Shown piece by piece: positions 7,896 through 16,470 of a stretch of 55,846 nucleotides of DNA (within the stretch, counting starts at the first letter, position 1; every line of letters begins with the position of its first letter). Location of the stretch: contig JAFVAL010000067.1 in NCBI GenBank assembly GCA_017480565.1, forward strand, positions 1 through 55,846, in the 5' to 3' direction. The position numbers and the translations under genes were made by a program. The DNA is from Lachnospiraceae bacterium (GTDB lineage Bacteria; Bacillota; Clostridia; Lachnospirales; Lachnospiraceae). Under the pieces are notes generated by a model that was given only the letters and a program-made list of their open reading frames with translations, searched no databases and was not told the origin of the DNA.

Positions 7896-9329
7896 GTGGG
7901 GAGCTTGCGGTTTCGTATCATTTTTTATCTGCTCCTCTTTGGTCTCGTCTCGAACCTGATCTTGTCTGGGGTGTTTGTAAGTTCCCAGTATGACCGCACA
8001 CTTAACAGCAGGGTCAACAGTTTGACTTCCTACGGGCAGATGCTGGCCAACAGCGTGGCTTCGACGGGGTATTTAAACGATCCGACAGGTTCTGAGGCAC
8101 AGCTTATCAATACACAGATCAGCCTTATCGCGGACATCTATGATGGCCGCGTTGTTGTCGTGGATCGAAACTGTAAGATCATCGAAGATTCCTACAATTT
8201 TGAGGAAGGAAAGACGATTATCGCGGACCGTGTGATCCGTGGACTTCGCGGTGAGAGCAGTACGCAGGTGAATGAGACAACGCATTCGGCCGAGATCGTG
8301 ATTCCGGTGACCGGTGCGGCGGGGTCGTCCGAGGTGTACGCGGTTTTGATCATGAGTTTTAACGTGGAAGACATTTTCACATTGTCGGAGACCACGCAGA
8401 ATCAGAGCCGGCTGCTGGTGACGATCTTCGCGCTTGTAATGATCATTGCAGCGATTCTGATTTCGAGACATCTGACGAGACCATTTCGCAAGATTCAAAG
8501 CTCGATCAAGAGCCTGGCGGATGGGTATCTGCAGGAGAATGTCAACACCAATGGGTATACGGAGCTTATCGAGGTGCAGGAAGCGATCAATACGATGCTT
8601 CGCAGGCTGAAGGTGCAGGAAGAGTCGAGACAACAGTTTGTCTCGGATGTCTCTCACGAACTGAAGACCCCGATCACGTCGATCAAGGTGCTTTCGGATT
8701 CCTTGCTTGCGCAGGAAGACGCGCCGGCCGAGATGTACCGGGAGTTTTTGATGGACATTTCCCAGGAAATCGACCGCGAGAGTCAGATTATCTCGGATCT
8801 TTTGACGCTGGTGCGTGCAGACCGCAACACGGAAGAGTTAAAGATTGCGGATACGAATATCAATGAATTGATTGAGCAGAATCTGCGCAGGGTCAGACCA
8901 ATCGCGGAGCAAAGACATATCGACCTGGTTTACGAGAGCTTCCGCGATGTGCGTGCGCAGGTGGATGAGACGAAGTTGTCTCTTGCAATCACCAGTCTGA
9001 TTGAAAATGCAATCAAATATAACCAGGATGATGGCTGGGTGCATGTGTCGCTTAATGCGGATCATCAGTATTTCTACTTGAAGGTGGAAGATAACGGGGT
9101 AGGCATTCCGGAAGAAGAGCAAGAGCATATCTTTGAGCGTTTCTACCGCGTGGATAAGGCGAGATCGCGGGAAACCGGCGGTACCGGCCTGGGTCTTTCG
9201 ATTACGCGAAGTGTGATTATGATGCACAAGGGGAACTTAAAGGTGTATTCCAGGCCTGGGGAAGGAAGTACATTTACCATGCGTATTCCACTGTATTACA
9301 GAAAGAGTGGAGGTGGCCGTGATGAATAA
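7896..9329 (+). CDS. membrane sensor histidine kinase
   Basis: The 477-residue kinase has a transmembrane helix at about residues 8-30, an extracytoplasmic sensor of about 130 residues, a second helix (LLVTIFALVMIIAAILI), a HAMP linker, and the HisKA box VSHELKTPI with His254. The HATPase domain has NAIKYN, DNGVGIPEEE, FERFYRVDKARS and GGTGLGLSI. The GTG at 7896 has only a poor ribosome binding site, suggesting coupling to the regulator upstream. It overlaps the next gene by 8 bases. The architecture is PhoR/WalK-like without a visible cytoplasmic PAS domain. The signal is unknown; a cell-envelope cue is an inference. Confidence 0.9.
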   Translation: MGSLRFRIIFYLLLFGLVSNLILSGVFVSSQYDRTLNSRVNSLTSYGQMLANSVASTGYLNDPTGSEAQLINTQISLIADIYDGRVVVVDRNCKIIEDSYNFEEGKTIIADRVIRGLRGESSTQVNETTHSAEIVIPVTGAAGSSEVYAVLIMSFNVEDIFTLSETTQNQSRLLVTIFALVMIIAAILISRHLTRPFRKIQSSIKSLADGYLQENVNTNGYTELIEVQEAINTMLRRLKVQEESRQQFVSDVSHELKTPITSIKVLSDSLLAQEDAPAEMYREFLMDISQEIDRESQIISDLLTLVRADRNTEELKIADTNINELIEQNLRRVRPIAEQRHIDLVYESFRDVRAQVDETKLSLAITSLIENAIKYNQDDGWVHVSLNADHQYFYLKVEDNGVGIPEEEQEHIFERFYRVDKARSRETGGTGLGLSITRSVIMMHKGNLKVYSRPGEGSTFTMRIPLYYRKSGGGRDE

Positions 9330-10275
9330 GCAAATGACATTGTTTTTCTGCATGATTTTGTGCTGCCTGATGCTCGTGGGATGCAGTAACGGGAACCCTA
9401 ACACACCGGTTCAGAATGAGAATACCTACAAGGTCTATTTCACGAACGGAGAAGAGACGATGCTCGTGGAGACGACCTATCAGGCGAAGTCGACGGAGCC
9501 TGGTGCGCTGATTGAAGAGCTTGCGGAGGCGATGAGCATCGTTCCTGCGAGCGGCGCTTACAAGAAGGTACGGCCGGAAGATATGAATATCTTTGAGCGG
9601 TATCTCTTAACAAGGAGCGGCACGTTGATTTTGTATTATGATGATACCTATCATAACTTGAAAGGAACGACGGAGGTGCTCTACCGCGCGGCTGTGGTCA
9701 AGACGCTCTGTCAGATCGAAGGTGTGGAAGGCATCGAGATCTATGTCAATGACGAGCCACTTACGACCGAGGCAGGCACCGCGGTGGGTGTTATGGTGGC
9801 CGATGATTTCCTGGACAATACGTTTGGAGAGCTTAGCTTTAGCCAGACGATGGTGGTTTCGCTTTATTTTGCAACCGCAAGCGGCGATGCACTGCGCGAA
9901 GTGCGGATCAATACAGTGTATGATGGCAGCTATTCTCTGGAGCGTATGGTAGTCGAGCAGCTGTTAAAGGGACCGACCGTGATTACCGGGCTTGAGGAAG
10001 GGCTTGTGCAGGATACGCTTCCCGCACAGACCTCCATCAACCGCGTTTCGGTGCGTGACGGTGTCTGTTACGTGGATTTCAGTGAAGATTTTCTCTCGAA
10101 GCGCCCCGAAATCACCGATCAAGCGACGATCTATGCGGTGGTGGATTCCCTGACAAGTCTGGAGGATATCGCAGGCGTACAGTTCTTGATCGACGGCCAG
10201 ACAAGAGAGAATTATTTTAGTATCAAAAATTTTGACGGCGTTTTTGAACGCAGCGAGGACTTGATCCTCAAATAA
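9322..10275 (+). CDS. GerMN-domain lipoprotein
   Basis: The 317-residue secreted lipoprotein has a signal peptide ending in the lipobox LMLVGC. Two GerMN-like modules follow: the first spans about residues 35-150, and the second includes VEQLLKGPT and INRVSVRDGVCYVDFSEDF. GerMN domains occur in sporulation and envelope lipoproteins, and in the LpqB/MtrAB system a lipoprotein of this kind accompanies a two-component pair. GGAGGTGG at 9309-9316 sets the ATG at 9322, overlapping the kinase gene end. Translation coupling suggests a role in modulating the kinase, which is inference. Confidence 0.83.
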   Translation: MNKQMTLFFCMILCCLMLVGCSNGNPNTPVQNENTYKVYFTNGEETMLVETTYQAKSTEPGALIEELAEAMSIVPASGAYKKVRPEDMNIFERYLLTRSGTLILYYDDTYHNLKGTTEVLYRAAVVKTLCQIEGVEGIEIYVNDEPLTTEAGTAVGVMVADDFLDNTFGELSFSQTMVVSLYFATASGDALREVRINTVYDGSYSLERMVVEQLLKGPTVITGLEEGLVQDTLPAQTSINRVSVRDGVCYVDFSEDFLSKRPEITDQATIYAVVDSLTSLEDIAGVQFLIDGQTRENYFSIKNFDGVFERSEDLILK

Positions 10276-10296
10276 ATCATTTTTATAGGAGAAGCG

Positions 10297-13152
10297 ATGA
10301 GAAACCGACCGCTGTTTTACATGCTGTTGTTTCTGATCCTTCCAATCACAATTGTTAGAATTTCTTTGGGAAATCGCGCGCGGCCGGCTGATTCGCTTGC
10401 TGCGCGTGCTTCTTCTGATCTGTATGTCACAGGGATTGTGACTGGCAGAGTCGACGGTGCGTATCGCACCCAGTATACCTTAGATAGAGTCATTGTTCAT
10501 ACCGAGAATGGAGAGATCCCGGCCGGAAAAGTGGCCGGGAGTGCGCTTCGTCTTACGACGATTCCCATCGGGTCAGAAGTCGTGCTTCGGGGCAGGTTTT
10601 CTTTGCCGGAGCATGCCAGAAATCCGGGAGCATTTGACGAGCATGCATATGACAGGTGCCGCGGGATCTTTTATAAGCTAGAGATTGAGGAAATCTGTGA
10701 GGTTAGGGGCAGGCCTGATCGGCTCAAAGAGGCGATGCTTTCTCTGAGGGAGAGCTGTGGTAGGAAGCTCGAGCGATTGCTGCCCGAGATGGAGGCGGGG
10801 ATCGCGAAAACCATGCTTCTCGGGGAAAAGGGAGCGATCGACTCAGAGGTCAGGCAGCTTTATGCGGATCACGGGATCGCGCATGTGCTCGCAATCTCCG
10901 GGCTGCACATCAATCTTCTGGGGCTGGGGTTTTACGAGCTGCTTCGCAAGATTCCGGTCAGTCATGGGTGTGCCGGCGTCCTGACATTGCTTCTAGTCGC
11001 GTTATTTGGCTTATTTTCGGGCTTTTCGGTGTCATTTGGACGAGCGTTCCTGATGATGGGAATTTTCCTTTTTGGGCAAATGAACGGGCGTTCCGCGGAT
11101 ACGTTGACTTCTGCTGCGATGGCAGCAGGCATTCTGCTGCTTAATGAGCCTTACGCGCTCTTGGACGTCGGATTTCAGCTTTCGTTCGGGGCGACCTTTG
11201 GCATGGCGATGATCCGGCCTGCGTTTGAGACGCTTCGTATCCCGGAAGCGCTTAAGATGAGCCTTGCGGTGGAGCTTGCCTTGCTTCCGATTTTGCTCAG
11301 ACAGTATGCGGTGATCGCGCCTGCGGGTATTTTACTTAATCTGGCCGTGATTCCGCTGATGAGTGTTTTATTGCTTGTTCTGGCAGCAGGCCTGTTCCTT
11401 TCCTTCTTGTCGATGGGTGCAGCAGGCTTTTTGCTAGGGACTGCGACAGGCATCTTAAAGCTCTATACATTTTTGTGTAAACTTATCGATGTGCTTCCGG
11501 GAAGCTTGCTTGTGACCGGAGCGCCTGCCATGTGGAAGATCATTCTTTATCTGTGGTGCCTCATCGGTGGCTGTTTTCTTCTTAAGAAAGCGAAAGAGCA
11601 GAAGAAAGGGCAACAGTGCAAGACGCGTGAGGCGATGGCCGGCCTGGTGCTTTTGATGGTCGGATGTGTGCTGCTTTGCTTGCCGGGTAAACAGAAAGGC
11701 TTAAAGATCACGGCCATGGATGTCTCACAGGGCGATGGGTTTCTGATCCAGGCGGACGGGGTCAATGTCTTGATCGATGGAGGAAGTTCGACGAACGAGG
11801 ATGTCGGCGCGGATGTGATGCGGCCGGTGCTTCGCACGTTCGGGGTGAGTCACATTTCCTGCGCGGTGATCTCGCACTGGGATGCGGATCACTGTAACGG
11901 ACTGCTTGCGCTACTGGATGAGAATTGGCTTCGGGTTGATGAGGTGATTTTGCCTGCCGTGAACGATTCTTCGGGGAAAATGAAGGGGCTTCGAAAACTG
12001 AAAGATGAGCTTACTGCGCTTGGTGTGCCCTACCGGACGATGTCTGCGGGGGAAAGCTTCGTATTTGGAGATTTATATTTACACTGCATCTATCCGCAGG
12101 AAGGGGCCACGGTTGACAATGCCAATGACGCTTCCTTAAGTCTCAGGCTGGATTACCGAGGCTTTTCGATGATATTTGCGGGCGATCTTGGCGGTGCGAA
12201 GGAAGGAGAACTGACAAAGTACCCGGGAGACGTCACGATGATTAAGGCCACGCATCATGGCTCCGAGTATTCGAATACACCGGTCTTTTTAGACTGGGCT
12301 GACCCGAAGCTCTGCGTGATCAGCTGCGGCAGAGAGAATCCTTACGGACACCCGCACGAAGCATTTTTAAAACGCTTAAGCGACCGTAACATTTTACAGA
12401 TGCAGACGGCGAAGGCTGGCGCGGTCATCTGTGAGACCGATGGAGATGAGGTAACTGTCTACGGATGGCTGCCTAAGAGCCCGCACTTTTCATTCTCCGT
12501 GAATTTGTGTATGATGAGTGCAGAAAGGTGGAAGATGGGTATGGAAAAACTGCTGGTGAGTGCATTTGAGCCGTTTGGCGGGGATGAGATCAACCCGACG
12601 ATGGAGATTGTGAAGGCTTTGCCTGAGGAGATCGAAGGTGTACCGGTTCGTACGTTGGTGCTTCCGGTTGTTTTTGAAAAGGCCGCGGAGGCGTTAATCG
12701 AAGAAATCGAACGGGAACAGGCGACAATTGTGGTGTCCTTAGGACTTGCCGGGGGAAGAGATGCGATCACACCGGAGCGGGTCGGGGTCAACGTGATGGA
12801 TGCGAGAATCCCGGACGCTTCTGGTTTTCAGCCGGTGGATGAACCGATCTGTAAAGAGGGGCCTGCAGCGTACTTTAGCGCACTGCCGATCCGAAAGATG
12901 ATGGAGTGCGTGAGGGAACTAAATATTCCGGCAAGGATCTCGAACACGGCGGGGACATATGTTTGCAATGACCTGATGTATCGACTGCTTGCCTACAGGG
13001 AGAAGCATCCAGAGCTTGTCTGCGGTTTTGTGCACGTGCCTTACTGCATGGAAATGAAAAAAGATGGAGCCCCTGTGCTTGCACTTTCAGAGGAAATCCG
13101 GGCGGTGACGCGCATGTGCGAAGTGATTGTGAAGGAAAAACAACAAAGATAG
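10297..13152 (+). CDS. comEC: ComEC/Rec2 DNA-uptake channel read in frame into pyroglutamyl-peptidase
   Basis: The single open frame of 951 codons has two unrelated parts. Residues 1 to about 725 are ComEC: an N-terminal DUF4131-type region, the polytopic competence domain (HVLAISGLHINLLG, then several helices at about 215-450) and a metallo-beta-lactamase-like domain with SHWDADHCNGL and ATHHGSEYS. Residues from 749 are a complete Pcp peptidase. The joining segment of about 23 residues looks like a read-through intergenic region, with its own -10-like box and ribosome binding site. The ATG at 10297 follows TAGGAGAAG. Either one fusion protein is made, or ComEC has lost its stop codon and Pcp is still translated separately. 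Confidence 0.85.
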   Translation: MRNRPLFYMLLFLILPITIVRISLGNRARPADSLAARASSDLYVTGIVTGRVDGAYRTQYTLDRVIVHTENGEIPAGKVAGSALRLTTIPIGSEVVLRGRFSLPEHARNPGAFDEHAYDRCRGIFYKLEIEEICEVRGRPDRLKEAMLSLRESCGRKLERLLPEMEAGIAKTMLLGEKGAIDSEVRQLYADHGIAHVLAISGLHINLLGLGFYELLRKIPVSHGCAGVLTLLLVALFGLFSGFSVSFGRAFLMMGIFLFGQMNGRSADTLTSAAMAAGILLLNEPYALLDVGFQLSFGATFGMAMIRPAFETLRIPEALKMSLAVELALLPILLRQYAVIAPAGILLNLAVIPLMSVLLLVLAAGLFLSFLSMGAAGFLLGTATGILKLYTFLCKLIDVLPGSLLVTGAPAMWKIILYLWCLIGGCFLLKKAKEQKKGQQCKTREAMAGLVLLMVGCVLLCLPGKQKGLKITAMDVSQGDGFLIQADGVNVLIDGGSSTNEDVGADVMRPVLRTFGVSHISCAVISHWDADHCNGLLALLDENWLRVDEVILPAVNDSSGKMKGLRKLKDELTALGVPYRTMSAGESFVFGDLYLHCIYPQEGATVDNANDASLSLRLDYRGFSMIFAGDLGGAKEGELTKYPGDVTMIKATHHGSEYSNTPVFLDWADPKLCVISCGRENPYGHPHEAFLKRLSDRNILQMQTAKAGAVICETDGDEVTVYGWLPKSPHFSFSVNLCMMSAERWKMGMEKLLVSAFEPFGGDEINPTMEIVKALPEEIEGVPVRTLVLPVVFEKAAEALIEEIEREQATIVVSLGLAGGRDAITPERVGVNVMDARIPDASGFQPVDEPICKEGPAAYFSALPIRKMMECVRELNIPARISNTAGTYVCNDLMYRLLAYREKHPELVCGFVHVPYCMEMKKDGAPVLALSEEIRAVTRMCEVIVKEKQQR
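12487..12515 (+). promoter_or_regulatory. candidate pcp promoter inside the read-through linker
   Basis: TTTTCA (12487-12492) and TATGAT (12510-12515) are spaced by 17 bp, just ahead of AAAGGTGG and the Pcp ATG. The -35 is imperfect. Its position in the linker supports an ancestral intergenic origin. Confidence 0.35.
12541..13152 (+). CDS. pcp: pyroglutamyl-peptidase (pyrrolidone-carboxylate peptidase)
   Basis: Pcp removes N-terminal pyroglutamate from peptides in the cytosol (peptidase family C15). From the ATG at 12541 the product is 203 residues, a full-length family member. It begins LVSAFEPFGGDEINPT and has the catalytic triad Glu in ITPERVGVN, Cys in AGTYVCNDLMY and His in GFVHVPY. AAAGGTGG at 12524-12531 gives it its own ribosome binding site. 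It is in frame with comEC with no intervening stop, so it may be translated both as a fusion domain and independently. A terminator hairpin follows. Confidence 0.85.
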   Translation: MEKLLVSAFEPFGGDEINPTMEIVKALPEEIEGVPVRTLVLPVVFEKAAEALIEEIEREQATIVVSLGLAGGRDAITPERVGVNVMDARIPDASGFQPVDEPICKEGPAAYFSALPIRKMMECVRELNIPARISNTAGTYVCNDLMYRLLAYREKHPELVCGFVHVPYCMEMKKDGAPVLALSEEIRAVTRMCEVIVKEKQQR

Positions 13153-13160
13153 GGTATAAA

Positions 13161-13186
13161 AAAGCACCGCCATGCTGCGGTGCTTT
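13161..13186. terminator. bidirectional terminator between pcp and tRNA-Ser
   Basis: AAAGCACCGC pairs with GCGGTGCTTT around a short loop. T runs flank it on both strands, so it can end both pcp (plus) and tRNA-Ser (minus). Confidence 0.75.
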
Positions 13187-13190
13187 TTCG

Positions 13191-13278
13191 CGGAGACGGA
13201 GGGATTTGAACCCCCGCGCCGGTTGCCCGACCTATCGGATTTCGAATCCGAACCCTTCAGCCTCTTGGGTACGTCTCC
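13191..13278 (-). tRNA. tRNA-Ser (anticodon CGA)
   Basis: The 88-nt type II tRNA reads from GGAGACG at 13278, pairing with CGTCTCC at the 3' end. The anticodon stem TCGGA/TCCGA encloses the loop TTCGAAA, giving CGA and decoding UCG. A long variable arm and the T-loop GGTTCAAATCC are visible. The 3' CCA is not encoded (the DNA has CGA), so it must be added after transcription. It lies just downstream of holA on the same strand. Confidence 0.93.
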
Positions 13279-13281
13279 AGA

Positions 13282-14256
13282 CTATTCAGATAACTGAACG
13301 AGAAGCAATTCAACGCCGAGCCGGTCGCTTAACCGTCCGGTTTTGATTTGTTCCTCCGTTATCATACACAAAAGAAGCGAATTTTTCAACTCATTTGATA
13401 AAAACTTTCCAGAACTTGCCAGATACTTTTTGATCGCAAAGGGCGGAACGCCCATCAGAGTTGCCATATCTTTCTGGGTCTGGCCTTCTCTTTGCAGCTC
13501 TTTTGCCTGAAAGAGCAGGTTAAAATGCCTTGTGATCAGATAAAGAATCGATGTGGGACTTTCCCTAAGCATCAGAAGATCTTCATAGAGAGCCAAGGCA
13601 CGGTCGCGGTTTTTGGCGGCGATCGCGTCGATCATATCAAAGATGCGTCCGGAGATCTGGGGCACACACACCGCATCGATGTCTTCTGCGGTGATGACAT
13701 TCCTGCCCGCAGCGTAGCAGATCACCTTTTCGAGTTCATTCTCAATGCGCTCCATATCCGTCCCGGTCATCTCAAGGAAATAGGAGACATTCTGTCTGGT
13801 GATGCGAAACCCTTCCTTCTTTAGACGTCCGGCAACCCACATCGTGAGCGTCTCCTCGTTCTGCGGCTCCATCTCGCTGATTACACCGTGATCCTTGACG
13901 GCTTTATAGAGGCGGTTTCGCTTATCCACTTCGGTCTCCACAAAGATCAAGGTGGTCTCTGCCGGGAGGGAGGCGATCTCGTCTGCGAAATCATTTGCAG
14001 ACTTAAACCAGCCGGAATTTTCGATCAAAATGACGCGGCGATCCGCGAAAAACGGCATGGTCTGCGCAAGGGAAGCAACCTCGGAAGCGTCGATGTTCTT
14101 TCCTTCAAAGTAGTTGTAATTCATCGAGTCCGTGGCATCGATCATCGCATCACGCAGCCGGTTTTTATACTGGTTGCGCAAATAAGCTTCGGTACCGGTC
14201 AAAAGATAGACAGAGGCAAAACTGTGATTCTTGATATGTTCTTGTAATGTTTTCAC
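13282..14256 (-). CDS. holA: DNA polymerase III subunit delta
   Basis: HolA opens the sliding clamp as part of the clamp loader. The 324-residue product matches the family length; the N-terminal AAA-like domain includes VYLLTGTEAYLRNQYKNRL and is followed by the family pattern DFADEIASLPAETTLIF. The C-terminal collar is helical. The start is a GTG at 14256 behind AAAGGAGG. The position next to comEC and near rpsT and lepA is a conserved Firmicutes arrangement, which supports the call. Confidence 0.9.
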   Translation of the reverse strand: MKTLQEHIKNHSFASVYLLTGTEAYLRNQYKNRLRDAMIDATDSMNYNYFEGKNIDASEVASLAQTMPFFADRRVILIENSGWFKSANDFADEIASLPAETTLIFVETEVDKRNRLYKAVKDHGVISEMEPQNEETLTMWVAGRLKKEGFRITRQNVSYFLEMTGTDMERIENELEKVICYAAGRNVITAEDIDAVCVPQISGRIFDMIDAIAAKNRDRALALYEDLLMLRESPTSILYLITRHFNLLFQAKELQREGQTQKDMATLMGVPPFAIKKYLASSGKFLSNELKNSLLLCMITEEQIKTGRLSDRLGVELLLVQLSE

Positions 14257-14319
14257 CGGGATGCCTCCTTTCTTTTGCCTTTGTTGGGTGTTTCTGATGG
14301 CTCTATTGTACTAAATTTC

Positions 14320-14347
14320 TTGCCACCTCGCAACCTTATGGTATAAT
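14320..14347 (+). promoter_or_regulatory. promoter of the metal-dependent hydrolase gene
   Basis: TTGCCA (14320-14325) and TATAAT (14342-14347) are spaced by 16 bp, 39 bases before the start codon. Confidence 0.6.
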
Positions 14348-14386
14348 TGGTTTAAGTTTTGCTGATGCAGAAAGGGGGCGTGCCAG

Positions 14387-15076
14387 ATGAAAGTCACCTA
14401 TTTACAACACAGTGGATTCGTGGTGGAGCTTACGCAGCATGTGCTCGTTTTTGATTATTGGAAGGGGACACTTCCGGAGTTTGACAAAGAGAAGGTGGTG
14501 CTCGTATTTGTCAGCCATGCTCACGAGGATCATTTTAATCCGGAGATCTTTTCTTGGGCGGCGAAGTATCCGAAGATTCACTTTTTCTTGTCAAATGATA
14601 TCAAGATCAAACCGCATCCGATCCTTTCTTTGGTAGGACCTGACCAGAAAGGAAAGGCGGAAGATTTTACGGTGGAGACGATCGGTTCGACGGATCAGGG
14701 CGTGGCCTTTATCGTCAACATCGAGGGAAAATCCATTTTCCACGCGGGAGATTTAAACTGGTGGACCTGGGGAGATCAGGACACGATGGAAGAGTACCTG
14801 GAGATGACGGCCAATTATCTGGCGGAGATCAATAAGATCGAAGGCAGACACTTTGACCTAGCATTTATGGTGTTAGATCCGAGACTCAATGACCGGTACG
14901 GCTGGGGGCTCGAACGGTTTTTGCAGAGCGTGGACTGTAATCAGGTGATTCCGATGCATCTGTGGGAGAAGTATGAGACGATCGATCGATTTATGGAGGA
15001 CCCTGCATACGAGAAGTTTGCAGACCGGATCATCAAGTACCAAAAACCGGGAGAGTTGATAATTTTACCGGATTAA
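14387..15076 (+). CDS. MBL-fold metal-dependent hydrolase
   Basis: This cytosolic beta-lactamase-fold protein of 229 residues has the metal motif SHAHEDHFNP at about residues 43-52, a further likely ligand in SIFHAGDLNWW, and a C-terminal histidine in VIPMHLWEKY. It resembles the UlaG/YtnP-like uncharacterised hydrolase group. No substrate can be assigned. The ATG at 14387 follows AAAGGGGGC, and the gene has its own promoter. The next gene (a dCMP-deaminase family member) also has its own promoter, so the two are probably separate units. Confidence 0.82.
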   Translation: MKVTYLQHSGFVVELTQHVLVFDYWKGTLPEFDKEKVVLVFVSHAHEDHFNPEIFSWAAKYPKIHFFLSNDIKIKPHPILSLVGPDQKGKAEDFTVETIGSTDQGVAFIVNIEGKSIFHAGDLNWWTWGDQDTMEEYLEMTANYLAEINKIEGRHFDLAFMVLDPRLNDRYGWGLERFLQSVDCNQVIPMHLWEKYETIDRFMEDPAYEKFADRIIKYQKPGELIILPD

Positions 15077-15084
15077 GCTATAAT
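15056..15084 (+). promoter_or_regulatory. promoter of the dCMP deaminase-family gene
   Basis: TTGATA (15056-15061) and TATAAT (15079-15084) are separated by 17 bp and overlap the end of the preceding gene. Confidence 0.6.
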
Positions 15085-15133
15085 AAAGTATTCATAGGTT
15101 TTTATGACAAAGCTTTCAGTTGAGGAAATGAAG

Positions 15134-15622
15134 ATGGAAAGACGCGATAAAATCAATTATTATCTGGATCTCGCTGAGGTTGTCGCACAGCGCGGCACCT
15201 GTATCAGACGTCATTACGGAGCCGTGATTGTGAAGAATGACGAAGTCATCTCTACCGGATATGTCGGAGCACCGAGAGGCAGACAGAACTGTTCAGATCT
15301 CGGACGCTGCATCCGCACGGAGCTTAACATCCCGCGCGGGGAGCGCTATGAGCTTTGCCGCAGCGTGCATGCAGAGGCGAATGCAATCATCAGTGCATCG
15401 CGTGATAAGATGCTGGGAAGCGCACTGTTTCTGTGTGGGATCGATGTGCCGACGGGTAATTATGTGGAGAACAGCAGCTGTTGCTCGATGTGCAAGCGTA
15501 TGGTAATCAATGCAGGAATCGAGAAAGTGTACATCCGTGATACCAAGGATGCGTACCGGGTGGTTCACGTAGAAGACTGGATTCGGGATGACGAGTCTTT
15601 GCTTGGAAAGTTTGGATACTAA
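15134..15622 (+). CDS. deoxycytidylate (dCMP) deaminase-family protein
   Basis: Zinc-dependent deaminases of this family convert dCMP to dUMP; the Bacillus competence-locus homologue is ComEB. The product is about 162 residues from the ATG at 15134, which is served by GAGG at 15122-15125. An in-frame ATG at 15104 would add 10 residues. The zinc site is visible as SVHAEANAI (His and the catalytic Glu) and the Cys pair in SSCCSMCKRM. TGYVGAPRGRQNC is also typical of the family. It is not adjacent to comEA/comEC as in Bacillus but lies within the same few kb. Confidence 0.85.
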   Translation: MERRDKINYYLDLAEVVAQRGTCIRRHYGAVIVKNDEVISTGYVGAPRGRQNCSDLGRCIRTELNIPRGERYELCRSVHAEANAIISASRDKMLGSALFLCGIDVPTGNYVENSSCCSMCKRMVINAGIEKVYIRDTKDAYRVVHVEDWIRDDESLLGKFGY

Positions 15623-15650
15623 GTTCTTCGGAAGTTAGGGGTTATGGAAA

Positions 15651-16433
15651 ATGTATAATGATTTGTTCTCGATCGGACCATTTACTGTGCATGGTTACGG
15701 GCTGATGATCGCGATCGGTATTTTGGCTGCTCTCTTTACAGCGGAGCAGCGGGCGAAGAAACTGGGGCTAAAAGATGATCTGATTTTTGATCTGACGCTC
15801 TGGTGCGCTATCGGGGGCTTCTTAGGCGCAAAGATCTTATATTGGATCACGATTTTGCCGCAGATTGTCAAGAATCCCAAGATTCTTCTGGATTTTAACA
15901 GCGGATGGGTCGTCTATGGCGGAATCATTTTTGGAATTCTTGCCGGATGGCTGTTTCGCCATACAAAGAAGCTTAATTTCCTTACTTATTTTGATCTGGT
16001 GATGCCGGAGATCGCTCTTGCCCAGGGATTCGGAAGAATCGGCTGCTTCCTGGCGGGGTGTTGCTACGGGATCGAGACCGACAGCGCGCTTGCGGTAACA
16101 TTTCACTCGTCGCAGTTTGCACCGAACAATGTAGGTCTGGTGCCGACACAGCTTTTGTCCTCTGCATTTAATTTTCTGCACTTTTTCTTCCTCATTTTCT
16201 GGGCGAAGAAGGCAAAGAAGGCGGACGGACAGGTTGCCGCACTGTACCTGATCATCTATAGTATCGGAAGGTTTTTGATTGAATTCTTCCGTGGTGATTT
16301 GGCAAGAGGAAGTGTCGGTGCGGTTTCTACGTCGCAGTTTATCTCGATTTTCATCCTGGTTTTTGGCATTGCACTTTTTGTGATCATGACGAAGCGGGGG
16401 AAGAAAGCGGAGGCGAAGACGCAGGAGGCGTAA
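15651..16433 (+). CDS. lgt: prolipoprotein diacylglyceryl transferase
   Basis: Lgt is the inner-membrane enzyme that adds diacylglycerol from phosphatidylglycerol to the lipobox cysteine of prolipoproteins, for example the GerMN lipoprotein in this window. The 260-residue protein has about seven membrane helices, the N-terminal HGYGLMIAIGIL with the essential His, and the signature GRIGCFLAGCCYG. It ends in a basic tail. The ATG at 15651 has a modest ribosome binding site. The family length of about 260-280 is matched. Confidence 0.92.
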   Translation: MYNDLFSIGPFTVHGYGLMIAIGILAALFTAEQRAKKLGLKDDLIFDLTLWCAIGGFLGAKILYWITILPQIVKNPKILLDFNSGWVVYGGIIFGILAGWLFRHTKKLNFLTYFDLVMPEIALAQGFGRIGCFLAGCCYGIETDSALAVTFHSSQFAPNNVGLVPTQLLSSAFNFLHFFFLIFWAKKAKKADGQVAALYLIIYSIGRFLIEFFRGDLARGSVGAVSTSQFISIFILVFGIALFVIMTKRGKKAEAKTQEA

Positions 16434-16470
16434 GCGAAGCTTTTAACGATAACGATAGGAGTTGGGGAAA

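Noticed and set aside
13116..13346. Open frame across the tRNA-Ser region
   Set aside because: It runs through the terminator and tRNA, so it is chance coding.
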